Positions 8,595-14,347 of a stretch of DNA of 14,347 nt are shown here, piece by piece. Position numbers and translations under genes: made by a program. The stretch's first letter is position 1. Every line of letters starts with the position of its first letter. The notes under the pieces are model-generated. The model was not told the DNA's origin. It ran no database searches and saw only the letters and a program-made list of their open reading frames with translations. Source of the DNA: Candidatus Methanomethylophilaceae archaeon (GTDB lineage Archaea; Thermoplasmatota; Thermoplasmata; Methanomassiliicoccales; Methanomethylophilaceae); NCBI GenBank assembly GCA_013329105.1, contig DUKW01000104.1, forward strand, positions 1 to 14,347, read 5' to 3'.

Positions 8595-9560
8595 ATGGGA
8601 CAGACATGGGATTCAGAGATTAAAGAGCATCTCCGTCTTGTTGACGAGATGATGGAAGCCAGTATAATCTCATGTCAACCTGAGCTGACAAATCTCTGCC
8701 GCCATGTCCTCTCTTCCGGGGGCAAAAGGATACGCCCCGGGATATGTATACTATCCTTCTTCGCTGCTGGTGGAAAAGACGCTGATAGGGTCATCAGAAT
8801 AGCAACGGCGTTTGAGCTTATTCACAGTGCCACACTAATCCATGATGATATTAACGATGACAGTGAGATTCGTAGAGGCAGGGCCACAGCGCATAATCTC
8901 TATTCAGTTCCTAAAGCCATAATTGCCGGTGATTTCCTCTTCGTTCAGGGGTTTAGATTGGGGGGAGTGATGGAAGAGCCTGTGATTAACTTCATCGCCG
9001 ATGCCTGTAATTCAATGGCAGAGAGTGAGTTTGTCCAATTAGATTATGAGGGCAAGCCAGAGACCTCTGTTGATACATATCTTGAGATCATCGAAGGAAA
9101 GACCGCACGCCCGATAGAGGCCGGGGCCCGAGTGGGCGCCTTCATGGCTGAAGCTGAGCCGGAGGTCATTGAAGCGCTGGGGGGTTTTGGTCTCAACGTG
9201 GGTCTGGCATTTCAGATTGCTGATGATATATTGGATGTTGAGGGTGAAAAGGTCAGTACAGGCAAAGAGCCAGGGATAGATATACTTGAAGGCAAACCAA
9301 CGCTCCCCCTGATCCTGGCTATGGAGGATCCGGAAAAAGGATTAGGTATAAGGCGGATATTTGCTCAAAAGGAAAAAAGTGAGGCTGATGTTGAGGAGGC
9401 GCTTAGGCTTATAAGGTCGACGGACGCCATAGAGAAGAGCAAGGCATATGCCCTGGAGTTTGTTAATAAGGCCAAGGAATATCTTGACAAAATTCCCCCC
9501 TCTGTATATCGAGAATCATTATTTCGGCTAGCCGATTATGTGGTCGAAAGAACTAGGTGA
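8595..9560 (+). CDS. Trans-polyprenyl diphosphate synthase (GGPP synthase or longer-chain)
   Basis: This 321-residue class I prenyltransferase condenses isopentenyl diphosphate onto an allylic primer. Motifs seen are GGKRIRP (42-48), the first aspartate-rich motif DDIND (84-88) with arginines R93/R94 after it, GKTA (168-171), the second aspartate-rich motif DDILD (210-214) and EGKPTLPLI near 232-240. The fifth residue before the first motif is alanine (A79). Small residues there are associated with longer products, while short-chain synthases often have an aromatic residue, so product length is uncertain. The product may feed archaeal membrane lipid (C20) or a longer isoprenoid such as a lipophilic electron carrier. 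The gene starts without a ribosome site, probably leaderless, and its TGA lies 4 nt before the next gene's start. Confidence 0.93.
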   Translation: MGQTWDSEIKEHLRLVDEMMEASIISCQPELTNLCRHVLSSGGKRIRPGICILSFFAAGGKDADRVIRIATAFELIHSATLIHDDINDDSEIRRGRATAHNLYSVPKAIIAGDFLFVQGFRLGGVMEEPVINFIADACNSMAESEFVQLDYEGKPETSVDTYLEIIEGKTARPIEAGARVGAFMAEAEPEVIEALGGFGLNVGLAFQIADDILDVEGEKVSTGKEPGIDILEGKPTLPLILAMEDPEKGLGIRRIFAQKEKSEADVEEALRLIRSTDAIEKSKAYALEFVNKAKEYLDKIPPSVYRESLFRLADYVVERTR

Positions 9561-9564
9561 ACGC

Positions 9565-10659
9565 ATGTCCGACATAATGGAAACGGACGTTCTGGTTGTC
9601 GGTGCAGGTCCGGCTGGAAGCACAGTCGCACGTTATGCTGCTGAGAAAGGACTTGATGTAACGCTCATCGAAAGAAGGTAAAAAATAGGCATTCCTTTCC
9701 GTTGTGGAGAGTTCATGCCCGATGTCAGTGAGATAAAGGCCATTTTCCCCTCTGCGACTGACCTTGATGAGCTGTTTAACATACCCCCATCATTACGCCG
9801 AAGGGATATCGGGGCTATACGGGTGGTAACGCCAAAAGGCAGGAGCTACGACAACCCGTTCCAGGGATATAGCACTGACCGTGATCGCTTTGATCAGTAT
9901 TTAGCGTCTGAAGCAGTATCAGCAGGGGCAGAGCTTATTACCTCATGTGCCTTCATAAAAGCTGCAGATGGTCTTTATCAGACATCAAAGGGGACTTTCA
10001 GAGCCAAGGTTATAGTGGGCGCTGATGGGCCAGGTTCTAGAGTAGCTCGAGAGATGGGACTTCCCTTGCCTAAGCATCCATACCCTGCTGTTGCTGCGCA
10101 GGCGAAGGGGGATTTTGAACCTGTACTGACGATGTTCTTCGGGGGCATAGCTCCTGGGGCATATGGGTGGATCATTCCTAAGGACGGCTCTGCAAATGTG
10201 GGTGTGGGGTGTTCTCCAAAACTGGCTGATCTCCGCCCGTCGGACTATTTTTATCGCTTTGTGGAAACACATGATCTAAACGTGACCAGTCGCATAAGCG
10301 GTAAATATGTACCCGCCCAAGGGCCGATAAAGCCAATATACGATGAGGGCGCCATCACTGTGGGTGATGCGGCAGGGCATGTGATGGCTGTGAATGGCGG
10401 CGGCATACCGCTGGCAATGATCGCCGGGAGGACGGCTGCGGATGTTTTGGAGAAACACATTGTGAAAGGCGGCCCCATTTCTTTATATCAGGAGAGATTA
10501 GAGAACACAATCTTCGGGCCTCTGCGCAGTGCCGCGCGTACTAAGTGGCTGGCAGACGTCTTCGCTTTCGGTTCCGATTTTCGTACGGAATGGTGCATGC
10601 GTACGCTGGGGAGAAGGCGCATCTCGAAGATCTTGCGCTGCCGTTTTCCGTTTCCTTAG
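9565..10659 (+). pseudogene. Geranylgeranyl reductase-family flavoprotein interrupted by in-frame TAA
   Basis: The ATG at 9565 follows AGGTGA (9555-9560) and opens a frame with the FAD-binding motif VVGAGPAGS (residues 11-19). Codon 39 (9679-9681) is TAA. The same frame then continues without further stops through KIGIPFRCGEFMP, YGWIIPKDGSANVGVG, VGADGPGSRVA and GDAAGHVMAVNGGGIP to a TAG at 10657. The total is 364 codons before the stop, roughly the family length. Such enzymes hydrogenate the double bonds of geranylgeranyl chains in archaeal lipids or related isoprenoids. The interruption looks like one substitution (for example CAA to TAA), with no frame change. An ATG at 9715 preceded by GGAG could restart translation, but that 314-residue product would lack the FAD Rossmann start. 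It may be a pseudogene, a sequence error or a recoded gene. It pairs with the prenyl synthase directly upstream. Confidence 0.85.
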
Positions 10660-11117
10660 CGGCTACGCACACTTCGCATCTCCGAACCACAAATGGGGCA
10701 TTCCGCTAAGCGTCGGTTCTCGGTATGGCCACAGCCTATGCAGCTGTATTTCCATCTCCAGACCTTTTTTATGCCCTTCACACCTACGGCTGTGTATTTG
10801 ACATCCAGTAGCTTAGCGACGTTTTGCATTGAGTAATCGTCTGTCATCAACAAGGCTCCTAATTCAAGGGCTAGAGCGAGCAGATCGATATCGGTCGGTG
10901 ATAATCTCCCAGCATCGCCGCTTAATTCTGCCGTTTCAAGAACTTTCCTTCGTGCCTCATCCCCAGGACTGGAAGTTCTTAGAAAGCCTTCCCAATATTG
11001 GACCCTTAGGTCTTTATAACGTCTGAGCTCATCCCAGACGCCTGGTACGGTCACGCAATCTTCGGAGGGAAGGTCTTGGATGGAAAAGAGCACGGAGCTG
11101 TCCAGTACAAGGGTCAT
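10656..11117 (-). CDS. nob1: Nob1-type PIN endonuclease with zinc ribbon (rRNA maturation)
   Basis: This 153-residue protein consists of a PIN nuclease domain followed by a zinc ribbon, the archaeal Nob1 architecture and size. Acidic candidates for the metal site are D6 (in LVLDSSVLF), E30, D76/D78 (SPTDIDLLALAL) and D93/D94 (LMTDDYSMQNVA). The zinc ligands are C126/C129 and C140/C143. Nob1 cuts the pre-16S rRNA to form its mature 3' end during small-subunit assembly. The gene converges with the reductase upstream in coordinates and shares 4 bp at the stop codons. It diverges from the 88-residue gene at 11190. The ATG has no clear ribosome site but has a TATA-like box about 25 nt upstream. 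Confidence 0.9.
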   Translation of the reverse strand: MTLVLDSSVLFSIQDLPSEDCVTVPGVWDELRRYKDLRVQYWEGFLRTSSPGDEARRKVLETAELSGDAGRLSPTDIDLLALALELGALLMTDDYSMQNVAKLLDVKYTAVGVKGIKKVWRWKYSCIGCGHTENRRLAECPICGSEMRSVRSR

Positions 11118-11137
11118 ATTGTTTTCATCACGGTATG

Positions 11138-11146
11138 ATTTATTAG
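11138..11146 (-). promoter_or_regulatory. Candidate TATA box for nob1
   Basis: On the minus strand the box reads CTAATAAAT and is centred about 25 nt upstream of the nob1 ATG (11117). This fits a leaderless archaeal transcript. It sits in the 72-bp gap shared with the divergent 88-residue gene. Confidence 0.45.
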
Positions 11147-11160
11147 TTTTTGTGTGGAAG

Positions 11161-11168
11161 TTAAATAG
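11161..11168 (+). promoter_or_regulatory. Candidate TATA box for the 88-residue gene
   Basis: TTAAATAG is centred about 25 nt upstream of the ATG at 11190 and fits a leaderless transcript. It is only about 15 bp from the oppositely oriented nob1 box, so the two promoters may compete for transcription factors (inference). Confidence 0.5.
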
Positions 11169-11189
11169 AGGTAATTTAATTCGTTAGAG

Positions 11190-11456
11190 ATGATCAACAA
11201 AATCAGCGTTGATGATGATGTAAGGGACTATATCGCCATTTCTGGTAAGGATTACCGCGTCTGCACATCATGTTATGGGCCGGCACTGGTTCCCATTGAG
11301 ATAAAACCGCCCAAAAATACTGACTTGGTAATAAAGATCGGTAACAACACGCTCTACGTTTCACGTGTACAGGCGATGTATATTTCTAGGGTTTCTATGG
11401 ACATGCTTTATGAACCCGAATACTTGAATGCCTGTCCAGCAATCAAGGAGAAATGA
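11190..11456 (+). CDS. Small conserved-looking protein of unknown function with a CxxC motif
   Basis: This protein has 88 residues and I do not recognise a named function. It has a CxxC pair (C25/C28 in VCTSCYGPALVPIEIKPP), a later cysteine (C82) and an alternating hydrophobic pattern (DLVIKIGNNTLYVSRVQAMY). This suggests a compact mostly beta fold that could hold a metal or redox centre, although four cysteines in two pairs are not present. There is no signal peptide or membrane segment. It is divergent from nob1 across 72 bp, and its 3' end overlaps the convergent thiI-like gene by 14 bp. Coding potential is supported by a TATA-like box at the expected distance and by its fit into the otherwise packed layout. 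Confidence 0.72.
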   Translation: MINKISVDDDVRDYIAISGKDYRVCTSCYGPALVPIEIKPPKNTDLVIKIGNNTLYVSRVQAMYISRVSMDMLYEPEYLNACPAIKEK

Positions 11457-12081
11457 GAGAGGCAGAGCCTACCGTTCTGGCCACCATATTCTCTATGTCT
11501 AGGCGGGCCACCATCTCTTTCATCCTCCCTGGGTCGGCCATGGTGACCGGTCTAGAAGGCACAGCTTGGCATGGCAGCGCTGGGCTTATGGATATCTCGT
11601 AAGTACCTATCTTTTTCGCAAAGGATTCGATCTCCAGTTTATCTATCCCTATTAGCGGGCGCAGTATCGGCATTTCAATACCTGATGAGGAGGCCTTTAT
11701 ATTGTGCAGGGTCTGTGAGGCGACCTGACCCAGCGAATCCCCCATTACTAATGCCTCAGCCCCGATATTTTTCGCAAAACGCTCGGCACTTACCAGCATC
11801 AGTTTTTTGCACAGTACGCACTGGTACTTGCGGTTGCATCTCTCCGCGATCTCTGCCTGATTAGCTCCGTGCTCTGCCATGTATAGAGGAACACGCTTAC
11901 CCAGAACTTCAGATAGTCTATTTGCTATAGAAACGACCTTCTCCACGCTGCGATCATCAGAGTAAGGGCGGTTGTCCATATGAAGAAGGGTAAGATCGGC
12001 TCCCCTTTTTGCCATCAAATAAGATGCCACAGGCGAATCGATTCCTCCGGATAGAAGGACCACCACCTTTATCTCGTTCAT
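11443..12081 (-). CDS. thiI: ThiI-like PP-loop sulfurtransferase domain lacking THUMP
   Basis: This 212-residue protein matches the C-terminal adenylation domain of tRNA 4-thiouridine synthase ThiI. It has the PP-loop SGGIDSPVASYLMAKRG (from residue 11), CVLCKKLM with C88/C91, MGDSLGQVASQTL (113-125) and PILRPLIGIDKLEI. ThiI activates the tRNA U8 oxygen with ATP and replaces it with sulfur. In methanogens a CxxC pair in this domain is required and there is no rhodanese domain. The N-terminal ferredoxin-like and THUMP regions that normally bind tRNA are absent, and the upstream neighbour does not encode them. The protein may need a partner or act on another thiolation target. It starts 1 nt after the stop of the 56-residue gene, as the last member of the minus-strand operon. 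Confidence 0.85.
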   Translation of the reverse strand: MNEIKVVVLLSGGIDSPVASYLMAKRGADLTLLHMDNRPYSDDRSVEKVVSIANRLSEVLGKRVPLYMAEHGANQAEIAERCNRKYQCVLCKKLMLVSAERFAKNIGAEALVMGDSLGQVASQTLHNIKASSSGIEMPILRPLIGIDKLEIESFAKKIGTYEISISPALPCQAVPSRPVTMADPGRMKEMVARLDIENMVARTVGSASLISP

Positions 12082-12082
12082 C

Positions 12083-12253
12083 TTAATTGTTGAAACGGTT
12101 GAGGTCTATACCGCCGATTGACGGCCCAAACTCCTCATCATCGTCATCCAAGTCAATGACCATGTTGAAGAGCATGCTAACCATTTCCTTCATCTGCTGA
12201 AGCTCAGCCTTTAGCTCTTTGAGCTCTTTCACTAATTCTTCATTGGAGGTCAT
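12083..12253 (-). CDS. 56-residue coiled-coil/acidic microprotein between csl4 and thiI
   Basis: This is a small gene of 56 residues read on the minus strand from the ATG at 12253 to a TAA at 12083. Residues 4-32 are charged and leucine/methionine-rich with a heptad-like pattern (ELVKELKELKAELQQMKEMV), predicting a coiled coil. They are followed by an acidic run (DLDDDDEEFGP, about 34-44) and a short tail GGIDLNRFNN. It begins 8 nt after the csl4 stop and ends 1 nt before the thiI-like start, so it fills the only gap in this operon. It shows no recognisable domain or membrane segment. It may be an oligomerisation or adaptor peptide for a neighbour (inference). Confidence 0.75.
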   Translation of the reverse strand: MTSNEELVKELKELKAELQQMKEMVSMLFNMVIDLDDDDEEFGPSIGGIDLNRFNN

Positions 12254-12261
12254 GATCGTAA

Positions 12262-12822
12262 TTAAATCACCGCATTACCATAGTCGTCCGCGATCTTCCG
12301 CGTCTCTTTTCTCTCACAGTCCTCGCACCATAGACTGTTGCCTTTGCGGATAAGGTATTTATGACATTTGCTGCAACGAGCTAGGACCACCCCTAAATGA
12401 GGATCAACAGTGACTATCTGCAAAGAGGGTTTGGTCTGCACGACCTTCCCGCGTATTATGTCCCCTTTACGTAGCTCCTTGCTGATATCTTCTGTGTAGC
12501 CAGGCGATATTTTGGATACATGTATGGTTCCATACGTATCCCCTGTCACACTTCGCATAACCCCCTCTTTCGCAATTACATCGCAGGTAGCCATGGTAGG
12601 TTTGATGTCTGAAATGATGGCATATACAGTATCACCTTTCCTGAGAACATTTGGGGGGTTATAAGGCATCACCTCAGCGGTCATCTCCTCCTGATTAAGG
12701 ATCAACTTTCCGTATTGGGAAGCAAAGATGATGCCATTCTGATTGTAAGTGCCTTCAGAGGCGAGGTATTCTTCTTCCACAGCCACTTCGTCTCCTGGCA
12801 GAACAATTCTTGTTTTCGTCAT
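12262..12822 (-). CDS. csl4: Exosome RNA-binding cap protein Csl4
   Basis: This 186-residue protein has the archaeal Csl4 layout: an N-terminal beta domain with the characteristic VLPGDEVAVEEEYLASEGTY start (7-26), a central S1 RNA-binding domain (about 60-140) and a C-terminal zinc ribbon with C150/C153 and C166/C169. Csl4 sits on the Rrp41/Rrp42 ring of the archaeal exosome and helps recruit RNA and DnaG for 3' to 5' degradation. The ATG lies 7 nt after the methylase stop, and the ribosome site AGGTGATG overlaps that stop. It is followed in the same operon by the 56-residue gene and the thiI-like gene. Confidence 0.95.
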   Translation of the reverse strand: MTKTRIVLPGDEVAVEEEYLASEGTYNQNGIIFASQYGKLILNQEEMTAEVMPYNPPNVLRKGDTVYAIISDIKPTMATCDVIAKEGVMRSVTGDTYGTIHVSKISPGYTEDISKELRKGDIIRGKVVQTKPSLQIVTVDPHLGVVLARCSKCHKYLIRKGNSLWCEDCERKETRKIADDYGNAVI

Positions 12823-12829
12823 ATTGTCA

Positions 12830-13435
12830 TCACCTGATAGCTATCATTATGATATCTACGGCCTTTTTTGGTCTTCTATGGAAATTGAACAAGTGAGGGA
12901 TATCGTATTTATATTCTTTGTGGAACCACACTTCCCTTTCGAGGCTGGACAGTAAGCGTTCCAGAAATGGCAATGTTTCTCGCATGTGTAATGAGTAAAT
13001 CTCATCGGCTATCTCCAAGGCCTTGGTAAGAAAGACGCGGTCTGCATTGCGCGTTTGGCAGCCAAATGGCGGATTCATTATTACGGTATCGGCATGGCCA
13101 TCGAAATCCCTAACGTCGGCTTTCACGAACTTAATATCGGCTCCAATGTCAGCACAGTATTCACGGGCCTGTGACAGCGCCTTATCTGAAATATCCACCC
13201 CTGTGACATCTGACGCGCCCATAAGCCAAGAACCGACGGAGAGGACACCTGTCCCACATCCAAGGTCTATCACCTCCTTGCCGCTTATAGACCCTTGGCC
13301 AGCAGCGGTGTAGAGCATATCTGCTGCTATGGGCGCTGGTGTCTGATATTGTTCCAGCACCGCAGATGGCTCTTTGAAGGTGGGGACCCTTTCCAGGGCT
13401 ATCTCAAGCTCTCTAAGTTTCATATCTTCGACCAC
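12830..13435 (-). CDS. METTL5-type RNA N6-adenine methyltransferase
   Basis: This 201-residue SAM-dependent methylase has EQYQTP (28-33), the SAM motif DLGCGTGVLS (57-66), the acidic VTGVDIS strand end (78-84) and the catalytic NPPFG (121-125) typical of METTL5 and other N6-adenine methylases. Human METTL5 modifies 18S rRNA with TRMT112. An archaeal 16S rRNA target is likely by homology but is not shown by the sequence. The frame opens with GTG at 13435; an in-frame ATG at 13423 (KLRELEIALE follows) is an equally plausible start, removing four residues. It is the first gene of the minus-strand operon that continues into csl4, and it is divergent from the glutamate synthase-type gene. Confidence 0.9.
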   Translation of the reverse strand: MVEDMKLRELEIALERVPTFKEPSAVLEQYQTPAPIAADMLYTAAGQGSISGKEVIDLGCGTGVLSVGSWLMGASDVTGVDISDKALSQAREYCADIGADIKFVKADVRDFDGHADTVIMNPPFGCQTRNADRVFLTKALEIADEIYSLHMRETLPFLERLLSSLEREVWFHKEYKYDIPHLFNFHRRPKKAVDIIMIAIR

Positions 13436-13522
13436 CGCATCTAAACACTAAATGGAGTATCCTCACTTTGTGTAAATCTTTCGATGTTCCGTGTTCATAG
13501 CTTCAACCATGTTTTTACTTTG

Positions 13523-13564
13523 GTTCATATGTCTAATGCAACTTAAATAATTAGACATATGAAC
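13523..13564. repeat. Perfect 15-bp inverted repeat with 12-bp spacer
   Basis: GTTCATATGTCTAAT at 13523-13537 is exactly mirrored as ATTAGACATATGAAC at 13550-13564. The 12-bp spacer contains the A/T-rich ACTTAAATA, which could serve as a TATA box on either strand. There is no adjoining T-run on the plus strand, so a dimeric operator is more likely than a terminator. Confidence 0.8.
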
Positions 13565-13607
13565 AAAATATTCAAATAATACAACGTATTTTGTGGCTTC
13601 ACAACAG

Positions 13608-13616
13608 ATAATATTT
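13608..13616 (+). promoter_or_regulatory. Candidate TATA box for the glutamate synthase-type gene
   Basis: ATAATATTT lies about 35-43 nt before the ATG at 13651. Transcription would begin near 13637-13640, leaving a short leader with the AAGAGGA (13636-13642) ribosome site at its edge. The half-site at 13619-13628 sits immediately downstream of this box, a position suited to repression (inference). Confidence 0.4.
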
Positions 13617-13650
13617 GAACATATGAACACTTTGTAAGAGGAACCTTCCC

Positions 13651-14347
13651 ATGAAACTTGGATATCCACTAAAGAACTCCGCATCGCCAGTAAGCCCTTA
13701 CGGTTTTGCTGAGGAAAGCTACATGGTCGACATTCCAAAGGGTAAGATGGCACATACCGGGGGATGCGGCATAGCAGGCTGCATCAATATTGACGGCTCT
13801 CGCATATCAGGATCTAAAATAGAAAAAATGATAACAACGATGTCCGAAAGAGAGAACGGTTTGGGCGCCGGGTTCGTAGCATATGGTCTGTTTCCAGAAT
13901 TTCCCGATGAATATTGTATGCAGTTCTTTTTCGAAGATGAGGAATCAAAGAGGGTAACAGAGGATCACATTTCTAGATGGTTGGATATTGTGAAGGATGA
14001 AAGGGTGTACACTTCCCCCAATCCTCATGTTAACGCGCCTTTACCTATGGTCTGGAGGTATTTTGTCCGCTTTAAAAGGTATACTGATATCTATGTACGC
14101 GTAGGTCTAAGCGAAGAAGATCACATGGTTAGGCTTGTGACATCTGTGAACACGTCCATACCAGGCGCGTACTGTATTTCCAGCGGTAAGAACATGGCAG
14201 TGTTCAAAGGAGCAGGCTACGCTAAGGGGATAGCTGATTTTTATGACATCTCTCGGTATAAAGGGAGTATGTGGCTCGCCCATTCCCGTTTTCCGACGAA
14301 TTCACCAGGTTGGTGGGCAGGAGCGCATCCGATAAGCATTCTGGACT
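13651..14347 (+). CDS. Glutamate synthase-type class II glutamine amidotransferase, 3' partial
   Basis: The frame is open from the ATG at 13651 to the window edge (232 codons). It resembles the archaeal stand-alone GltB amidotransferase domain (GATase type 2), which releases ammonia from glutamine for glutamate synthesis. CGIAGC at residues 39-44 holds the probable nucleophile C39, and HSRFPTNSPGWWAGAHP near the end is the glutamine-binding signature. In this superfamily the nucleophilic cysteine is N-terminal after processing, so the leader of 38 residues may be removed. An internal ATG at 13747 would shorten it to six residues. The start at 13651 is favoured by AAGAGGA at 13636-13642. Partner domains (FMN synthase and GXGXG units) would be expected downstream, outside the window. 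Confidence 0.88.
   Translation, partial: MKLGYPLKNSASPVSPYGFAEESYMVDIPKGKMAHTGGCGIAGCINIDGSRISGSKIEKMITTMSERENGLGAGFVAYGLFPEFPDEYCMQFFFEDEESKRVTEDHISRWLDIVKDERVYTSPNPHVNAPLPMVWRYFVRFKRYTDIYVRVGLSEEDHMVRLVTSVNTSIPGAYCISSGKNMAVFKGAGYAKGIADFYDISRYKGSMWLAHSRFPTNSPGWWAGAHPISILD

Larger units (their letters stand above)
13493..13628. promoter_or_regulatory. Cluster of repeated operator-like half-sites in a divergent intergenic region
   Basis: The 10-mer GTTCATATGT occurs three times: on the plus strand at 13523-13532, and on the minus strand at 13564-13555 and 13628-13619. A weaker plus-strand copy (GTTCATAGCTTCAA) lies at 13493-13506 and resembles the minus-strand site GTTCATATGTTCAA (13628-13615). 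The surrounding region is AT-rich and separates two divergent genes. Repeated sites flanking TATA-like sequences suggest binding of a transcription regulator (inference). Confidence 0.55.

Noticed and set aside
9679..9681. Pyrrolysine codon in the reductase
   Set aside because: The codon is TAA, while pyrrolysine is inserted at TAG.
9661..9720. Frameshift in the reductase
   Set aside because: The reading frame before and after the stop is the same, so a substitution explains it and an indel does not.
10529..10801. 90-residue plus-strand frame over the 3' end of the reductase and nob1
   Set aside because: It overlaps two well-supported genes and shows no domain or ribosome site.
13523..13564. 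Hairpin terminator
   Set aside because: The region lies between divergent gene starts, where no terminator is needed, and no adjoining U-tract follows the stem.
13440..13650. Replication origin with Orc1/Cdc6 boxes
   Set aside because: There is no cdc6 gene in the window, no G-rich ORB-like element was seen, and the repeats fit an operator better. It cannot be fully excluded without genome-wide skew data.
13463..13753. 96-residue minus-strand frame across the intergenic region
   Set aside because: It covers AT-rich regulatory sequence and the start of the amidotransferase gene, and its composition is not protein-like.

Overview
This window looks like a piece of an archaeal chromosome, most likely from Thermoplasmata and probably Methanomassiliicoccales. 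The supporting signs are a methanogen-type Fpo/Nuo-like complex with a split J subunit, isoprenoid lipid genes, archaeal Nob1, exosome Csl4 and a METTL5-type methylase, plus TATA-like boxes about 25 nt upstream of leaderless starts. The order assignment is inferred from the fpo layout (N followed directly by a prenyl synthase, with no fpoO or fpoF in view). It was not tested by any search.

Region 1 (1-8512, + strand) is one tight operon: the 3' end of fpoD, then fpoH, fpoI, fpoJ (two half-genes), fpoK, fpoL, fpoM and fpoN. Stops and starts overlap or lie within a few bases of each other, and every internal gene has a strong Shine-Dalgarno sequence. Together these genes encode the membrane arm (H, J, K, L, M, N) and part of the connecting arm (D, I) of a proton- or ion-pumping complex I-like machine. 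FpoI is unusual because it carries four canonical 4Fe-4S motifs instead of two.

Region 2 (8513-10659, + strand) holds T-rich terminator-like sequence and a TATA-like promoter. These are followed by a trans-prenyl diphosphate synthase and a geranylgeranyl reductase-family flavoprotein. The reductase frame is interrupted by an in-frame TAA at codon 39, with intact family motifs in the same frame on both sides. It is therefore a point-nonsense pseudogene, a sequencing error, or a recoded gene.

Region 3 (10656-13435) is an RNA-maturation neighbourhood. A Nob1 nuclease gene (-) and an unknown 88-residue CxxC protein (+) diverge from one short promoter region. A minus-strand operon follows in the order METTL5-like methylase, csl4, a 56-residue coiled-coil microprotein, and a THUMP-less ThiI-like sulfurtransferase.

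Region 4 (13436-14347) is a 215-bp AT-rich intergenic region with a perfect 15-bp inverted repeat and further copies of its half-site. It leads into the start of a glutamate synthase-type class II glutamine amidotransferase gene that runs off the window. I saw no tRNA, rRNA, CRISPR array, insertion sequence or integrase.
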